Shown here in pieces: positions 8,537 to 18,491 of a stretch of 64,000 nt of DNA. The position numbers and the translations under genes were made by a program. The notes under the pieces were generated by a model. It did not search any database and was not told the origin of the DNA. It saw only the letters and a program-made list of their open reading frames with translations. The stretch comes from Halomonas sp. JB37 (GTDB lineage Bacteria > Pseudomonadota > Gammaproteobacteria > Pseudomonadales > Halomonadaceae), in contig NZ_NRGW01000001.1 in the NCBI RefSeq assembly GCF_002332255.1, forward strand, positions 2,666,001 to 2,730,000. The letters are read 5' to 3'. Position 1 is the first letter of the stretch. Each line of letters starts with the position of its first letter.

Positions 8537-9304
8537 CTACCTCAACTCAAACTCGATCCGCTGGGTGGCATTGCGCAACTGATCGCTGGGTTCAAATTGC
8601 CACTGGGCAATGGCTTGCTGCGCAGCCTCTTCAAACACCCGGCGCGGCTGCGCGTTAGTGACGCGTATGGAAGATGCATCAACGCTGCCATCACGACGAA
8701 TCATAAAGGCCACTTCTACAAAACCTTCCATGCCCCGGCGCTGCGCACGCGATGGATAGCTGGGGTTAACCCGGCTAGTCGGCGTGGCCTGACCAACGCT
8801 CACGGGCTCATTAGAGGGCGCAGGCTCAGCCTGTGGCGCGGCTTCACGTTCGGCGGGCGCGGCTTCGGAGGCACTAGGCGCAACCTCACGCTGAGTAGGC
8901 GCGGGCTCCGCGGGTGCCGACTGAGGCCGTGGCGTTGGCGCAGGCTCTGGCGTCGGCTCCGGGGTCACTTCGGTCAACTCAGGTAGCTCACTGTCCATCT
9001 CAACCGGCTCGACAGGCTCATCCGGCAATTCAATTTCAGGCATGCTAATCGCGCTGTCTGACACCGGCGGTGGCTCTGGTGTCGGCATAGGAGGCGGCGC
9101 CTGCTGCGGAGCAGCCTCGGCGGGTTGCGGTGCTGGGGCTTCTTGCTCAGGCGCGACGTCTGGCATTTCCACCATATTCATTGCCATGCTCATGGTGATT
9201 TTTTCTGGCGTGCGCTCCGGCGGCGTCACCAATTGCGCCAGCAGCCAAAACAAGCCTACCGCCAATACCGCGCCGCCTAACAACGACAGCCCATGTCGCA
9301 TCAT
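8537..9304 (-). CDS. tonB: Energy transducer TonB
   Basis: This 255-residue TonB protein carries proton-motive force to outer-membrane receptors. Residues 5-27 form the single membrane anchor (LSLLGGAVLAVGLFWLLAQL). A long proline/glutamate-rich spacer (about 40-150) crosses the periplasm. The C-terminal TonB domain begins near NPSYPSRAQRRGMEG, with the conserved YP motif, and ends QAIAQWQFEPS. The start ATG overlaps the exbD stop by four bases (ATGA). The set of genes around it is of the TonB2 type with a long ExbB-like partner. Confidence 0.93.
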   Translation of the reverse strand: MMRHGLSLLGGAVLAVGLFWLLAQLVTPPERTPEKITMSMAMNMVEMPDVAPEQEAPAPQPAEAAPQQAPPPMPTPEPPPVSDSAISMPEIELPDEPVEPVEMDSELPELTEVTPEPTPEPAPTPRPQSAPAEPAPTQREVAPSASEAAPAEREAAPQAEPAPSNEPVSVGQATPTSRVNPSYPSRAQRRGMEGFVEVAFMIRRDGSVDASSIRVTNAQPRRVFEEAAQQAIAQWQFEPSDQLRNATQRIEFELR

Positions 9305-9708
9305 GGCCCGCTCCGACTCGCTGCCACCGCTACCTGGTCGACCCCCGCCTCACGTAAACGGTCCATGACCTCAATCAATAGTCCGGTGGTGGATGCGCGG
9401 TCTGCCTGGATAACGACAGAGCCATCTTTACTCAACATACCGGCAACTTGCTGACCAATCCGGTGCACGTCGACAGGGCTACCGTCGACCCATACCGCAC
9501 CCTCAGGCGAAATAGCCACTAGCACCTGAGCATCCGGGCGTGGGCTGGCAGCACTGGACTCAGGTCGTTCAATCTCGACACCGCTCTCTTTGACAAAGCT
9601 CGTGGTGACGATAAAGAAAATCAACATAATAAACACGACATCAAGCATCGGAGTGAGGTTGACCTCATTGCTCTCCGCATTGTTATCTATAGAACGGCGT
9701 CTACGCAT
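9301..9708 (-). CDS. exbD: Biopolymer transport protein ExbD
   Basis: This 135-residue inner-membrane protein is the ExbD/TolR subunit of the proton channel that drives TonB. I place the start at the ATG at 9708 (MRRRRSIDN), preceded by GAGGAAAG; a longer frame to 9759 overlaps the upstream gene too far. Residues about 20-45 hold NLTPMLDVVFIMLIFFIVTTSF, with the conserved Asp of the transmembrane helix. The rest is the periplasmic ExbD domain (VLVAISPEGAVWVDG). It overlaps exbB by eight bases and tonB by four. Confidence 0.92.
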   Translation of the reverse strand: MRRRRSIDNNAESNEVNLTPMLDVVFIMLIFFIVTTSFVKESGVEIERPESSAASPRPDAQVLVAISPEGAVWVDGSPVDVHRIGQQVAGMLSKDGSVVIQADRASTTGLLIEVMDRLREAGVDQVAVAASRSGP

Positions 9709-10243
9709 CACTTTCCTCCAACGCCCGAGCCAAGCGATCATGCAGCCGCTGGTCTTCACGACGAATAACGTGTTCTAAGCGGCTAATAAACAGTAGCCCT
9801 ACCACCGCAATGGCCATACCGGTCAGCGTGGGCAGCGTGGCTCGCGCCACGCCGTCCGCCATAGCGCGAGCCTGGTGGGTTTCACTTAGCGACAGGCTAT
9901 CAAACACACTGATCATGCCTGTCACCGTACCCAGCAGACCTAACAAGGGGCATAGCGCCACCAGCAGTTTCAGCCATGGCAGCGGTTTGCGCAGTTTGGC
10001 CACCAAGGCTTCTGCCCATACTTGGCGCAATGTTCGCGCGCTCCAACTGGTGTGATCGCTGCGAGCGGCCCAGCGGTGCAGTAGCTGACGTCGGGCCACG
10101 CGCCAAGTGATGCGGTAGTACCACCAGCGTTCCATGGCCATGGCGAAAACCAGTACGGCCACCACCGCTAGCACCACTAATACAGCACCGCCAGCTTCCA
10201 CCAAGCGCTCAACGGGTTCGAGCCATAGAGGAAGAGAGGACAT
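9701..10243 (-). CDS. exbB: ExbB/TolQ-type proton channel protein (short)
   Basis: This 180-residue MotA/TolQ/ExbB family protein has a first transmembrane segment near residues 15-40 (GAVLVVLAVVAVLVFAMAM). Two further segments sit around LVALCPLLGLLGTVTGMISVFDSLS and LPTLTGMAIAVVGLLFISRL. The LLGTVTGM signature is present. It forms the proton channel with ExbD. It lies one base from the longer ExbB-like gene and overlaps exbD, so the operon is translationally coupled. It corresponds to ExbB2 of the Vibrio TonB2 cluster. Confidence 0.92.
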   Translation of the reverse strand: MSSLPLWLEPVERLVEAGGAVLVVLAVVAVLVFAMAMERWWYYRITWRVARRQLLHRWAARSDHTSWSARTLRQVWAEALVAKLRKPLPWLKLLVALCPLLGLLGTVTGMISVFDSLSLSETHQARAMADGVARATLPTLTGMAIAVVGLLFISRLEHVIRREDQRLHDRLARALEESDA

Positions 10244-10244
10244 G

Positions 10245-11663
10245 TTAAGTCACCGTATGAGCGGGCGCGTGAGTCTCAAGGTGGTCGGCCAATGTCGCAC
10301 TCGCCTGCCCTTCGATCACGTGCGTTAAATAGCGGCTACGGCCAGCAAGCGCGGTCTGCACAAAGAGCAGCGGCACCGCTGTAATGAGACCAAGCACGGT
10401 GGTAACTAGCGCTTGGCTGATCCCACCTGCCATTAGCTGGGGGTCACCAGTACCAAAGACGGTAATCGCCTGGAAGGTCACAATCATACCGGTCACAGTA
10501 CCCAGCAAACCGAGTAACGGCGCAATAGCCGCCAGCAGCTTAACCATGGGCTGGCTTCGTTCAAGCTTTGGCAGTTCAGCCAATACCGCTTCGTCTAAGC
10601 GTGCCTCTAATGCCTCTGAGGTTTGATGTTTATCCATACCCTCAAAGCGCAGCAGTACACGCCCTAGCGGATTATTGGTTTGCAGCTGGCTTAGCGATTG
10701 GCGCTGACGCTGCACGCGCATACTCACCAGCACCAGATACGCGTACTGCCCTAAGCCAACCACGAGGCCAATAATACCTAGCACCACAACGACATATCCC
10801 ACATAGCCGCCCTGCTGAAAACGCTCCCATAAGCTGGGCTGCTGAGCGAGCGCTTGCAGCACGCTGCCCTGGGTTGGGTCAACGGCGAACACACGGCTCT
10901 CATCCTGAAAATAAGCAGGCAATAGCGCACCAATTTGCCGTGGGGTACGAGGCAACACCGCTAAACCGCCGTCTCCCTCGCTGCGCTGGAGCAATTCAGA
11001 CGCGTTAAAAATAGCAAAATCGCCCAGCCGCACAACGGCTTGAGGCGCTATGTCGCCATTCGCGTCCGCCACCGCTAGCTCAAGACGCTCCGCGCGCCCT
11101 GTGCTGGCGGTCAATGCGGCTAGCCGGTCCACCACGTTTTCTAACTGGTGGCGCTCCAACACTTCCACATTATCCAAGCGCGGTGGCAGCGCCTCTTCAC
11201 TTATTGCCAGAAGGCTGTCACCGCCTAGCTCATTGCGAACATCCGCACTGTGCTGAGCAAGACTCGCCAGTAAGCCAGACATTGCCTCACCCTGTTCAGA
11301 CTGACGCTCAGTTAACTCACTGGCCTGCTGTGCCTGTTCTGCCTGCTGCGCCTGTAGCGCTTCGTACTGCTGCTGAGCATCCTCATTCTCAGCACGCGCC
11401 TGCTCCAGCGCAGCCGCTAATGCCTGCTGATCGTCTATAAAGCCCATTAGTCGCTGCTGATCACGCGTTTCGGCGGCCTCGCGAGCCTCGCGCAGCGAGG
11501 TGGTGCTATCAGTCTGCGCCATTGAAACGCCGCTGACCGCTACCAGCCCCACTAAAGCGCAAGCATAGCCAATTCGGCGAAATGATAATCGCTGAAGAGA
11601 TAACCGATGAAGAGCTAAACGATGCGTCGACAGGTAATCAGTAATTAAGCAAAAACGGCTCAT
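10245..11663 (-). CDS. Long ExbB-family protein of TtpC type
   Basis: This 472-residue protein combines a periplasmic N-terminal half with a C-terminal MotA/TolQ/ExbB channel domain. A signal-like hydrophobic segment (YACALVGLVAVSGVSMAQ) follows about 30 residues. Residues 55-125 are a glutamine-rich coiled coil (LEQARAENEDAQQQYEALQ). The ExbB domain near 285-450 includes LLGLLGTVTGMIVTFQAI. This architecture matches TtpC, a required partner of the Vibrio TonB2 system. The start overlaps the preceding stop codon (ATGA). Residues 11-30 are a fourfold repeat (LSTHR, LALHR, LSLQR, LSFRR), encoded by four 15-base DNA units. Confidence 0.87.
   Translation of the reverse strand: MSRFCLITDYLSTHRLALHRLSLQRLSFRRIGYACALVGLVAVSGVSMAQTDSTTSLREAREAAETRDQQRLMGFIDDQQALAAALEQARAENEDAQQQYEALQAQQAEQAQQASELTERQSEQGEAMSGLLASLAQHSADVRNELGGDSLLAISEEALPPRLDNVEVLERHQLENVVDRLAALTASTGRAERLELAVADANGDIAPQAVVRLGDFAIFNASELLQRSEGDGGLAVLPRTPRQIGALLPAYFQDESRVFAVDPTQGSVLQALAQQPSLWERFQQGGYVGYVVVVLGIIGLVVGLGQYAYLVLVSMRVQRQRQSLSQLQTNNPLGRVLLRFEGMDKHQTSEALEARLDEAVLAELPKLERSQPMVKLLAAIAPLLGLLGTVTGMIVTFQAITVFGTGDPQLMAGGISQALVTTVLGLITAVPLLFVQTALAGRSRYLTHVIEGQASATLADHLETHAPAHTVT
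11574..11633 (-). repeat. Four 15-base in-frame repeats at the start of the TtpC-like gene
   Basis: Codons 11-30 of the TtpC-like gene are four tandem 15-base units of the form CTG/TTA-TCx-xxT-CAx-CGx. They encode LSTHR, LALHR, LSLQR and LSFRR, just before the hydrophobic export segment. The unit is a multiple of three, so copy-number change would alter only the length of the basic tail. Confidence 0.8.
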
Positions 11664-12442
11664 GGCTGCTCTCCCCGCGGTTCACTGGCACTGATCGAGA
11701 GCGGCAAGGTTAATAGGTCAGGGGCACGCTGGTCTTCCGCCATGCGCAGCCCGTTGCGCACTTCGCGCAGATAGGAATCATCCAGGGCCTGCCATGCGGC
11801 GTCTTCTGCATTCCAAACGCCACCTTCACGCCCATCCGGTGTCAGGTAGTAAAAGCCGATACGCCCAATACGCAAGAAGTCCACTTCCCGCTCACGCCCA
11901 TCTTGTTGCAAACGGCCGCGCCAGCTGTCGATTTCGCGCCCGTAGTTAAGCTCAACGCGCCACGCTTCAAGCAGCCCGCCAATACGTTCAATGGTATCCG
12001 CGCCCTGCTCATCTTGCTGGCGCTCAGCGCGCGCCAGGCGCTCATCGCGTAGAAATGGCAGATCACTTTCGATCCACTGGCTTAGCTGCTCGGACATATT
12101 TTGTTCAATCACGGGAAGCGCTGCACGGGTTTCTTCAAGGGTATCTAACGCGGTAGCAAGGCGCTGCTGACGCTCGGCTTCTGAGGCTAAACGTCCGGCC
12201 AAGGAGGCATTATCAATCGTTAACTGTTGGCTTTCACGCTCTAAACGACGCAACTCTTCTAGCTGAGAGCGCGTTTGCTCATCAGCGGCATCTATCTGCT
12301 CTTGGAGAGCTGCCTGGGTTTGCTGGGCTTGTACACTTTGGGCCGCTTGAGCCACTGCTTGATCACTTGCCATTAGCGCGCTGCTGGCCAGCACCCCCGC
12401 TAGCCAACATCCACGCAAAGCAAAGAAAGGCCTGTTCAGCAC
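11660..12442 (-). CDS. DUF3450-type periplasmic coiled-coil protein, first gene of the TonB operon
   Basis: This 260-residue protein has a signal peptide (residues 1-32, WLAGVLASSALMASDQAVAQ). A coiled coil over residues 35-100 has repeated Q, E, L and A heptads (LEELRRLERESQQL). A C-terminal folded part contains RIGRIGFYYLTPDGREGGVW. These features match the DUF3450 family, whose gene lies next to ttpC in Vibrio TonB2 loci. Biochemical function is not established. It is the promoter-proximal gene; a Fur box lies about 120 bases upstream, so the whole operon is probably iron-repressed. Confidence 0.82.
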   Translation of the reverse strand: MLNRPFFALRGCWLAGVLASSALMASDQAVAQAAQSVQAQQTQAALQEQIDAADEQTRSQLEELRRLERESQQLTIDNASLAGRLASEAERQQRLATALDTLEETRAALPVIEQNMSEQLSQWIESDLPFLRDERLARAERQQDEQGADTIERIGGLLEAWRVELNYGREIDSWRGRLQQDGREREVDFLRIGRIGFYYLTPDGREGGVWNAEDAAWQALDDSYLREVRNGLRMAEDQRAPDLLTLPLSISASEPRGEQP

Positions 12443-12558
12443 GTCGACTCTCCGTCACTGAGTAGCGGGCAACTGCTGCCGCCCGACTAGAAACTAATTA
12501 GGTATTAGAACGATTTGCGTTCATCTCTTACGCTGCATAGCCTACCACCAATAGAATT

Positions 12559-12577
12559 AATGACAATATTTATCATT
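12559..12577 (-). promoter_or_regulatory. Fur box upstream of the TonB operon
   Basis: AATGACAATATTTATCATT matches the extended Fur form AATGATAATnATTATCATT at all but two positions; in 7-1-7 form it is TGACAAT-A-TTTATCA. It lies between nrdF and the DUF3450 gene, which transcribes leftward from here. Ferric Fur would repress the TonB operon when iron is plentiful. Confidence 0.75.
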
Positions 12578-12611
12578 AACAATTAGCCGATTTTACGCTC
12601 AACATTTGCAT

Positions 12612-12645
12612 AAAAAAAAGCGGCAACTCTGATGAGTTACCGCCT
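12612..12645 (-). terminator. Rho-independent terminator after nrdF
   Basis: On the minus strand a stem GCGGTAACTC / GAGTTGCCGC with an ATCA-type loop is followed by eight T residues. It ends the nrdHIEF operon about 45 bases after the nrdF stop codon and separates it from the TonB operon. Confidence 0.92.
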
Positions 12646-12690
12646 TCAATAATAGTCTCGCAAGCCTAACCTAGCTTTCAGCGTGCGCGA

Positions 12691-13683
<993 letters not shown>

Positions 13684-13736
13684 TTAGCAAAACGTAGCGT
13701 TCAATAATAGACACGGGGCGCAAAGCGCTTTGCTGG

Positions 13737-15932
13737 TTACAGCGTACACGAAACACAGCCTTCCACTTCGGTGCCTTCTAACGCACTCTGACGCAGACGA
13801 ATGTAGTAAAGGGTTTTGATGCCTTTACGCCAGGCGTAAATCTGCGCTTTATTGATGTCGCGCGTACTGGCGGTATCCGGGAAGAACAGCGTCAGCGATA
13901 GGCCCTGATCAACGTGCTGCGAAGCTTCGGCGTAGGTATCAATGATTTTTTCCGGACCAATTTCATAGGCATCCTGGAAATAATCAAAATTAGCTTCATT
14001 CAGGAACGGCGCGGGATAATAAACACGGCCAAGCTTGCCCTCTTTACGAATCTCAATTCTTGCCGCCACCGGATGGATACTGGAGGTAGAGTTATTGATG
14101 TAAGAGATCGACCCGGTAGGCGGCACGGCCTGCAAATTACGGTTATACAAACCGTGTGCCATGACCGATGCTTTCAGCTCCTGCCAATCCTGCTGACTCG
14201 GTAAGACAATCCCGCTTTTCTCAAACAGCTCACGCACTTTATCAGTACGCGGCAGCCACGCTTGATCGGTGTATTTATCGAAAAACGTGCCCGAGGCGTA
14301 GGTGGAATCTGCAAAGCCCGCAAAAGTGTCACTTTGTTCAATGGCTAAGCGATTAGATGCGCGGATGGCATGGAAAGCCACGCAGTAGAAATACAGGTTG
14401 GTAAAATCCAAGCCTTCATCAGAGCCGTAATAAATATGCTCCCGCGCCAGATAGCCGTGCAAGTTCATTTGACCCAAGCCTATCGCCCGCGACTGCGCAT
14501 TGCCTTCAGCAATAGAAGGCACGCTGCGTAGATTGCTCATTTCCGACACGGCCGTGAGGCCACGGATAGCGATTTCTACGCTGGTACCGATATCGCCTGC
14601 GTCCATTACTTTGGCGATATTCATCGAGCCCAGATTACACGAGATGTCTTGGCCCACATGGCGGTAGCCAAGGTCTTCGTCATATTCGGTGGGCGTATTA
14701 ACCTGAAGAATCTCAGAGCAAAGGTTACTCATATTGATACGGCCAGCTATCGGGTTAGCCCGGTTGACCGTGTCTTCAAACATAATATACGGATAGCCCG
14801 ACTCAAACTGCAGTTCAGCCAGCACTTGGAAAAACGCTCGCGCATTAATTTTGTGCTTGCGAATACGCGCATCCGCCACCATTTCGTGATACTTCTCGGT
14901 GACGCTGATATCACCAAACGGCACGCCGTAAACACGCTCTACATCGTAGGGCGAGAACAAATACATGTCGTCGTTGCGCTTGGCGAGTTCAAAAGTAATA
15001 TCCGGAATCGTTACGCCCAACGACAGCGTTTTGATGCGAATTTTCTCGTCGGCGTTTTCCCGCTTGGTATCCAAGAAGCGCAGGATATCCGGGTGGTGGG
15101 CATTAAGATACACCGCCCCAGCCCCCTGACGGGCGCCTAGCTGATTAGCGTAGGAAAAGGCGTCTTCCAGCAACTTCATAATCGGAATGATGCCCGACGA
15201 CTGGTTTTCTATACGCTTAATGGGCGCGCCAGACTCACGAATATTGGTGAGCAAAAAGGCCACACCACCGCCGCGTTTAGAGAGCTGCAGCGCGGAGTTA
15301 ATCGCCCGGCCAATCGACTCCATATTGTCTTCAATACGCAGCAAGAAGCACGATACTAGCTCGCCACGCTGCTGCTTACCGCAGTTCAAAAAGGTAGGCG
15401 TAGCGGGCTGAAAACGTCCACTGATAATTTCATCAACTAGCGACTTGGCCAGCGCTTCTTCACCGCGTGCAAGCGTCAACGCCACCATGCAGACACGGTC
15501 TTCGTAGCGCTCTAAGTAGCGCTTGCCGTCAAACGTCTTCAGGGTATAGCTGGTGTAATACTTAAAGGCGCCCAAAAAGCTGGGAAAGCGAAATTTGTAC
15601 GCATAGGCCTGTTCAAACAGCGCTTTTACAAAGGCAAAGCTGTACTGCGCAAGCATTTCGGCTTCGTAATACTGCTCTTCAACCAAGTAATCGAGCTTTT
15701 CTTCCAGCGAGTGGAAGAACACCGTATTCTGATTGACGTGCTGTAAAAAATACTGCCTCGCCGCCTCGCGGTCTTTGCTTAGCTGCAGTTCGCCATCGGC
15801 ACCGTACAGATTGAGCATGGCATTAAGCGCATGATAATCCAGAGTACGCGTCTCAGAAGCCGCCGTTGGCCGCTTTGCTTCTGCCCCGTTTTGTGTGACT
15901 GAGTTTTTTGTGGCTACGCTTGTCGTTTCCAA
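13737..15932 (-). CDS. nrdE: Class Ib ribonucleotide reductase large subunit NrdE
   Basis: This 731-residue catalytic subunit reduces ribonucleoside diphosphates to deoxy forms. No ATP-cone lies at the N-terminus; the sequence enters the NrdE fold directly ([14 protein letters not shown]), as in class Ib. The active-site loop [18 protein letters not shown], the radical-chain tyrosines near YYIRLRQ, and the C-terminal GCVSCTL redox pair are visible. Similarity to E. coli NrdE is very high through the core. The start codon is TTG at 15932, inside nrdI (19-base overlap), with AAGGAG about ten bases before it. Confidence 0.94.
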   Translation of the reverse strand: METTSVATKNSVTQNGAEAKRPTAASETRTLDYHALNAMLNLYGADGELQLSKDREAARQYFLQHVNQNTVFFHSLEEKLDYLVEEQYYEAEMLAQYSFAFVKALFEQAYAYKFRFPSFLGAFKYYTSYTLKTFDGKRYLERYEDRVCMVALTLARGEEALAKSLVDEIISGRFQPATPTFLNCGKQQRGELVSCFLLRIEDNMESIGRAINSALQLSKRGGGVAFLLTNIRESGAPIKRIENQSSGIIPIMKLLEDAFSYANQLGARQGAGAVYLNAHHPDILRFLDTKRENADEKIRIKTLSLGVTIPDITFELAKRNDDMYLFSPYDVERVYGVPFGDISVTEKYHEMVADARIRKHKINARAFFQVLAELQFESGYPYIMFEDTVNRANPIAGRINMSNLCSEILQVNTPTEYDEDLGYRHVGQDISCNLGSMNIAKVMDAGDIGTSVEIAIRGLTAVSEMSNLRSVPSIAEGNAQSRAIGLGQMNLHGYLAREHIYYGSDEGLDFTNLYFYCVAFHAIRASNRLAIEQSDTFAGFADSTYASGTFFDKYTDQAWLPRTDKVRELFEKSGIVLPSQQDWQELKASVMAHGLYNRNLQAVPPTGSISYINNSTSSIHPVAARIEIRKEGKLGRVYYPAPFLNEANFDYFQDAYEIGPEKIIDTYAEASQHVDQGLSLTLFFPDTASTRDINKAQIYAWRKGIKTLYYIRLRQSALEGTEVEGCVSCTL

Positions 15933-16348
15933 AACTCTACTACTCCTTTGCGGACATTGGCGACGTCATCGTCGGTGCCTAAAAGTTCGAACCGATACAG
16001 CAGTGGGACACTACACTTCTTCGCAATGATACGACCAGCTAGACCATACGCATCGCCAAAATTAGTATTTCCCGCTGCAATCACCCCCCGCAGGAGATGA
16101 CGGTTATGTACATCGTTGAGAAAATGAATGACCTGTTTTGGCACCGCGCCTTGCGCCCCGCCGCCGCCATAAGTGGGCGTAATTAAAATAAAGGGCTGGT
16201 CGATGCGTACAGCAGGCTCATCTCTATTCAGCGGCAGCCGCGTTGCGGCCAAACCAAGCTTTTCTACAAAACGATGGGTATTACCTGACTTGGTAGAGAA
16301 ATAAACCAACGTGCCCGCTACCGATATTTCTGAGCAATTTGCCAGCAT
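15914..16348 (-). CDS. nrdI: NrdI flavodoxin-like activator of class Ib ribonucleotide reductase
   Basis: This 144-residue flavodoxin-like protein supplies oxidant to assemble the manganese-tyrosyl cofactor of NrdF. The FMN-phosphate loop is [17 protein letters not shown]; further FMN contacts are TPTYGGGG and [15 protein letters not shown], and the ending is [12 protein letters not shown]. All are diagnostic for NrdI. The first ten residues before VAGTLVYFS may be dispensable, so the true start could be slightly inside. It lies 13 bases after nrdH and overlaps nrdE. Confidence 0.93.
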   Translation of the reverse strand: MLANCSEISVAGTLVYFSTKSGNTHRFVEKLGLAATRLPLNRDEPAVRIDQPFILITPTYGGGGAQGAVPKQVIHFLNDVHNRHLLRGVIAAGNTNFGDAYGLAGRIIAKKCSVPLLYRFELLGTDDDVANVRKGVVEFWKRQA

Positions 16349-16361
16349 GTCAATGATCTAT

Positions 16362-16583
16362 CTAGGCCAGTGCTTGAATACGATCAGGACGGAAACCCGA
16401 CCAGTGATCTTCACCTACAACGACGACAGGAAGCTGGCGATAGCCAAGCGCTTCGACTTCTTCTTGCGCACCAGACTCCGCAGTAATATCGATAACCTTA
16501 TACTCAAGGCCCTGCTTATCAAGCGCGCGATACGTAGCCGTACATTGCACACACGCAGGCTTGCTATAAATCTGAATTTCCAT
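16362..16583 (-). CDS. nrdH: NrdH glutaredoxin-like electron donor
   Basis: This 73-residue redoxin donates electrons to NrdE. The start is the ATG at 16583 (MEIQIYSKPACVQC); upstream codons in the frame have no family match. The active site CVQC sits at residues 11-14 and the C-terminal WSGFRPDRI motif is the NrdH hallmark that allows reduction by thioredoxin reductase. It is the first gene of nrdHIEF. Probable NrdR sites and a promoter lie 80-150 bases upstream. Confidence 0.95.
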   Translation of the reverse strand: MEIQIYSKPACVQCTATYRALDKQGLEYKVIDITAESGAQEEVEALGYRQLPVVVVGEDHWSGFRPDRIQALA

Positions 16584-16659
16584 GGATATTCCCCTGTTCA
16601 AAGCGGCATTTTTAGGATAGAGCACATGTAGCGCCCCTCCCCTCTCAAAGGCACCATGG

Positions 16660-16730
16660 ATACTATATATAGACCACTTAAAAATCAATTCAAGCACATG
16701 TGGTATTTTTCTTTTTAGTTGTATTGACAA
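16660..16730 (-). promoter_or_regulatory. Probable nrdHIEF promoter with NrdR-box pair
   Basis: On the minus strand TTGTCA (16725-16730) and AATACC (16702-16707) are spaced 17 bases apart and point toward nrdH. A palindromic core CTATATATAG (16663-16672) matches the NrdR consensus ACACwATATATwGTGT at 12 of 16 positions. A weaker CACATGTG palindrome (16695-16702) is centred exactly 31 bases away, the usual three-turn spacing of paired NrdR boxes, and touches the -10 region. NrdR control is therefore likely, with moderate certainty because the second box is weak. Confidence 0.5.
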
Positions 16731-16758
16731 TTCAGCGCTAACTCTGCGCCCTATAACG

Positions 16759-16791
16759 AAAAAACCGCCCACTAAAAAGTGGACGGTTTTT
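16759..16791. terminator. Bidirectional terminator between sodA and nrdH
   Basis: A stem CCGCCCACT / AGTGGACGG has one mismatch and an A-rich loop. It is flanked by six A residues on the left and five T residues on the right, so it can terminate on both strands. It ends the sodA transcript. Confidence 0.9.
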
Positions 16792-16833
16792 CACAGCTTT
16801 ACGAGCAAACGTTGCTAGTAAATCACTGCAGTA

Positions 16834-17445
16834 TCAGCTAATCGCTGCTTGGTAGCGACGCTCAACGTCTTCCCAATTCACAACGTTAAAAAACGCGGCA
16901 ATGTAGTCAGGACGCTTATTTTGGTATTTCAGATAGTAGGCGTGTTCCCAAACATCCAGAACGAGCAGCGGCGTGTTGCCGTGCATCAGCGGGCTATCCT
17001 GGTTCAACGTGTTTTCCATTACCAGCTTCTTCTCGGGCGTCAGAGACAGCCACGCCCAGCCGCTGCCAAAACGACCAACCGCCGCTTTCTTGAACTCTTC
17101 CTGGAAAGCTTCTAAGCCACCCAGTTCAGCGTCGATTGCTTTAGCAACACCGCCCTGCGGCTTACCACCAGCGTTGGTCGATAGCATCTGCCAAAACATA
17201 GAGTGGTTGGCATGGCCGCCGCCATTGTTGATAACCGCTTGGCGCTTGGCTTCTGGAACGCGATCCAGATTAGCAACCAGCTCTTCAACGGGAACATCTT
17301 CAAGACCTGTACCTTCTAACGCGGCATTCAGGTTAGTGATGTAGGTTTGATGGTGACGAGAATGGTGAATTTCCATCGTCATCGCATCAATGTTCGGTTC
17401 GAGAGCGTCATATGCGTACGGCAGTTCGGGTAATGTATGTGCCAT
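16834..17445 (-). CDS. sodA: Superoxide dismutase, manganese type
   Basis: This 203-residue enzyme dismutates superoxide in the cytoplasm. Metal ligands are the His of [13 protein letters not shown], the His of [10 protein letters not shown], and Asp and His of [20 protein letters not shown] and NQDSPLM favour the manganese class; iron SodB proteins instead have an AAQ-type sequence and a different metal-neighbour Gln. Whether it is strictly Mn-dependent or cambialistic cannot be read here. ATG at 17445 is preceded by AAGGAG. It stands alone between etfA and nrdH, with a terminator after it. Confidence 0.92.
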   Translation of the reverse strand: MAHTLPELPYAYDALEPNIDAMTMEIHHSRHHQTYITNLNAALEGTGLEDVPVEELVANLDRVPEAKRQAVINNGGGHANHSMFWQMLSTNAGGKPQGGVAKAIDAELGGLEAFQEEFKKAAVGRFGSGWAWLSLTPEKKLVMENTLNQDSPLMHGNTPLLVLDVWEHAYYLKYQNKRPDYIAAFFNVVNWEDVERRYQAAIS

Positions 17446-17511
17446 ATCATCATCTCCTTGAGTGGCTTTCGTTGCTTACACTACTGATATGCGGTCAGCC
17501 CGCAGATTTTC

Positions 17512-17530
17512 AACCACCGAAGTGGTTTTT
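17512..17530. terminator. Stem-loop between etfA and sodA (weak terminator)
   Basis: A perfect six-pair stem AACCAC / GTGGTT has a CGAA loop (UUCG on the minus strand). The T-run is on the plus strand, where no gene ends. On the minus strand, where etfA ends, the stem is followed by GAAAAT rather than T residues. It may be a partial terminator or an RNA stabiliser; it also abuts the likely sodA promoter. Confidence 0.35.
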
Positions 17531-17550
17531 CTTACTCTTTATCTTAGCAC

Positions 17551-18477
17551 CTACAGCTTACTCTCAAGCTCAGGCAGGATCTCGAACAGGTCACCAACCA
17601 GGCCGTAATCGGCCACTTGGAAGATCGGCGCTTCGTCGTCTTTGTTGATCGCGACGATTACTTTAGAGTCTTTCATGCCCGCCAGGTGCTGAATCGCGCC
17701 AGAAATACCCACCGCGATGTACAAGTCTGGGGCGACGATCTTGCCCGTTTGCCCGACCTGCATGTCGTTAGGCACAAAGCCTGCGTCTACCGCGGCGCGA
17801 GATGCGCCAATGGCCGCGTCCAGCTTGTCAGCAATGCCGTCGAGCAGCTTGAAGTTCTCGCCATTGCCCATGCCGCGACCGCCGGAGATCACCACCTTGG
17901 CGCCGCCTAGCTCGGGGCGATCGGACGTCGCCAGTTCTTCTTTGACAAAGCGCGACTGGCTGTTTTCAACCACCGTATCGACCGCCTCTACCGGGGCGTT
18001 GTTACCTTCGCCCACGGCATCAAAGCCGGTGGTGCGAACGGTGATGACTTTCAGCGCATCGTCACTTTTCACCGTGGCAATCGCATTGCCGGCATAAATC
18101 GGGCGCTTGAAGGTGTCAGCGCTTTCGACGGCAATAATGTCAGAAAGCTGGCTAACGTCTTTTAACGCGGCTAGGCGTGGCAGGACGTTTTTGCCGGTCG
18201 TGGAGGCGCTGGCGAGGACGTGGGTGTAATCACCGGCAAGCTCAACCAGCAGCGCGCCCATGGGCTCGGCTAGCTGATGGGCGTAGACCGCGTTGTCGGC
18301 CACGCGCACTTTGCTAACGCCATCCAATTTGGCGGCAGCCTCAGCGGCGGCCTGTACGCCTTCGCCGACAACCAGAACATCAATATCACCACCCATCTCT
18401 TTCGCGGCCGCCACAACGTGGGCGGTGGCGCCAGCTAGTTGGCCTTCGTGCAGGTCGGCAAGTACCAAAATGCTCAT
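17551..18477 (-). CDS. etfA: Electron transfer flavoprotein alpha subunit
   Basis: This 308-residue FAD-binding alpha subunit of the ETF heterodimer carries electrons from acyl-CoA and other flavin dehydrogenases to ETF-ubiquinone oxidoreductase. The FAD site is in the C-terminal half: [37 protein letters not shown] and [11 protein letters not shown]. It ends [15 protein letters not shown]. It follows etfB by 32 bases, and the membrane partner gene lies divergently about 1.2 kb away, giving a complete ETF set. Confidence 0.96.
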   Translation of the reverse strand: MSILVLADLHEGQLAGATAHVVAAAKEMGGDIDVLVVGEGVQAAAEAAAKLDGVSKVRVADNAVYAHQLAEPMGALLVELAGDYTHVLASASTTGKNVLPRLAALKDVSQLSDIIAVESADTFKRPIYAGNAIATVKSDDALKVITVRTTGFDAVGEGNNAPVEAVDTVVENSQSRFVKEELATSDRPELGGAKVVISGGRGMGNGENFKLLDGIADKLDAAIGASRAAVDAGFVPNDMQVGQTGKIVAPDLYIAVGISGAIQHLAGMKDSKVIVAINKDDEAPIFQVADYGLVGDLFEILPELESKL

Positions 18478-18491
18478 AAAGTCAGCTCCTA

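Noticed and set aside
11114..11440. 108-codon antisense frame opposite the TtpC-like coiled coil (+)
   Set aside because: Same reason: skewed codon use of the sense gene keeps the opposite frame open.
14649..15140. 163-codon antisense frame opposite nrdE (+)
   Set aside because: The sense strand is an unmistakable NrdE; the antisense product has no family match.
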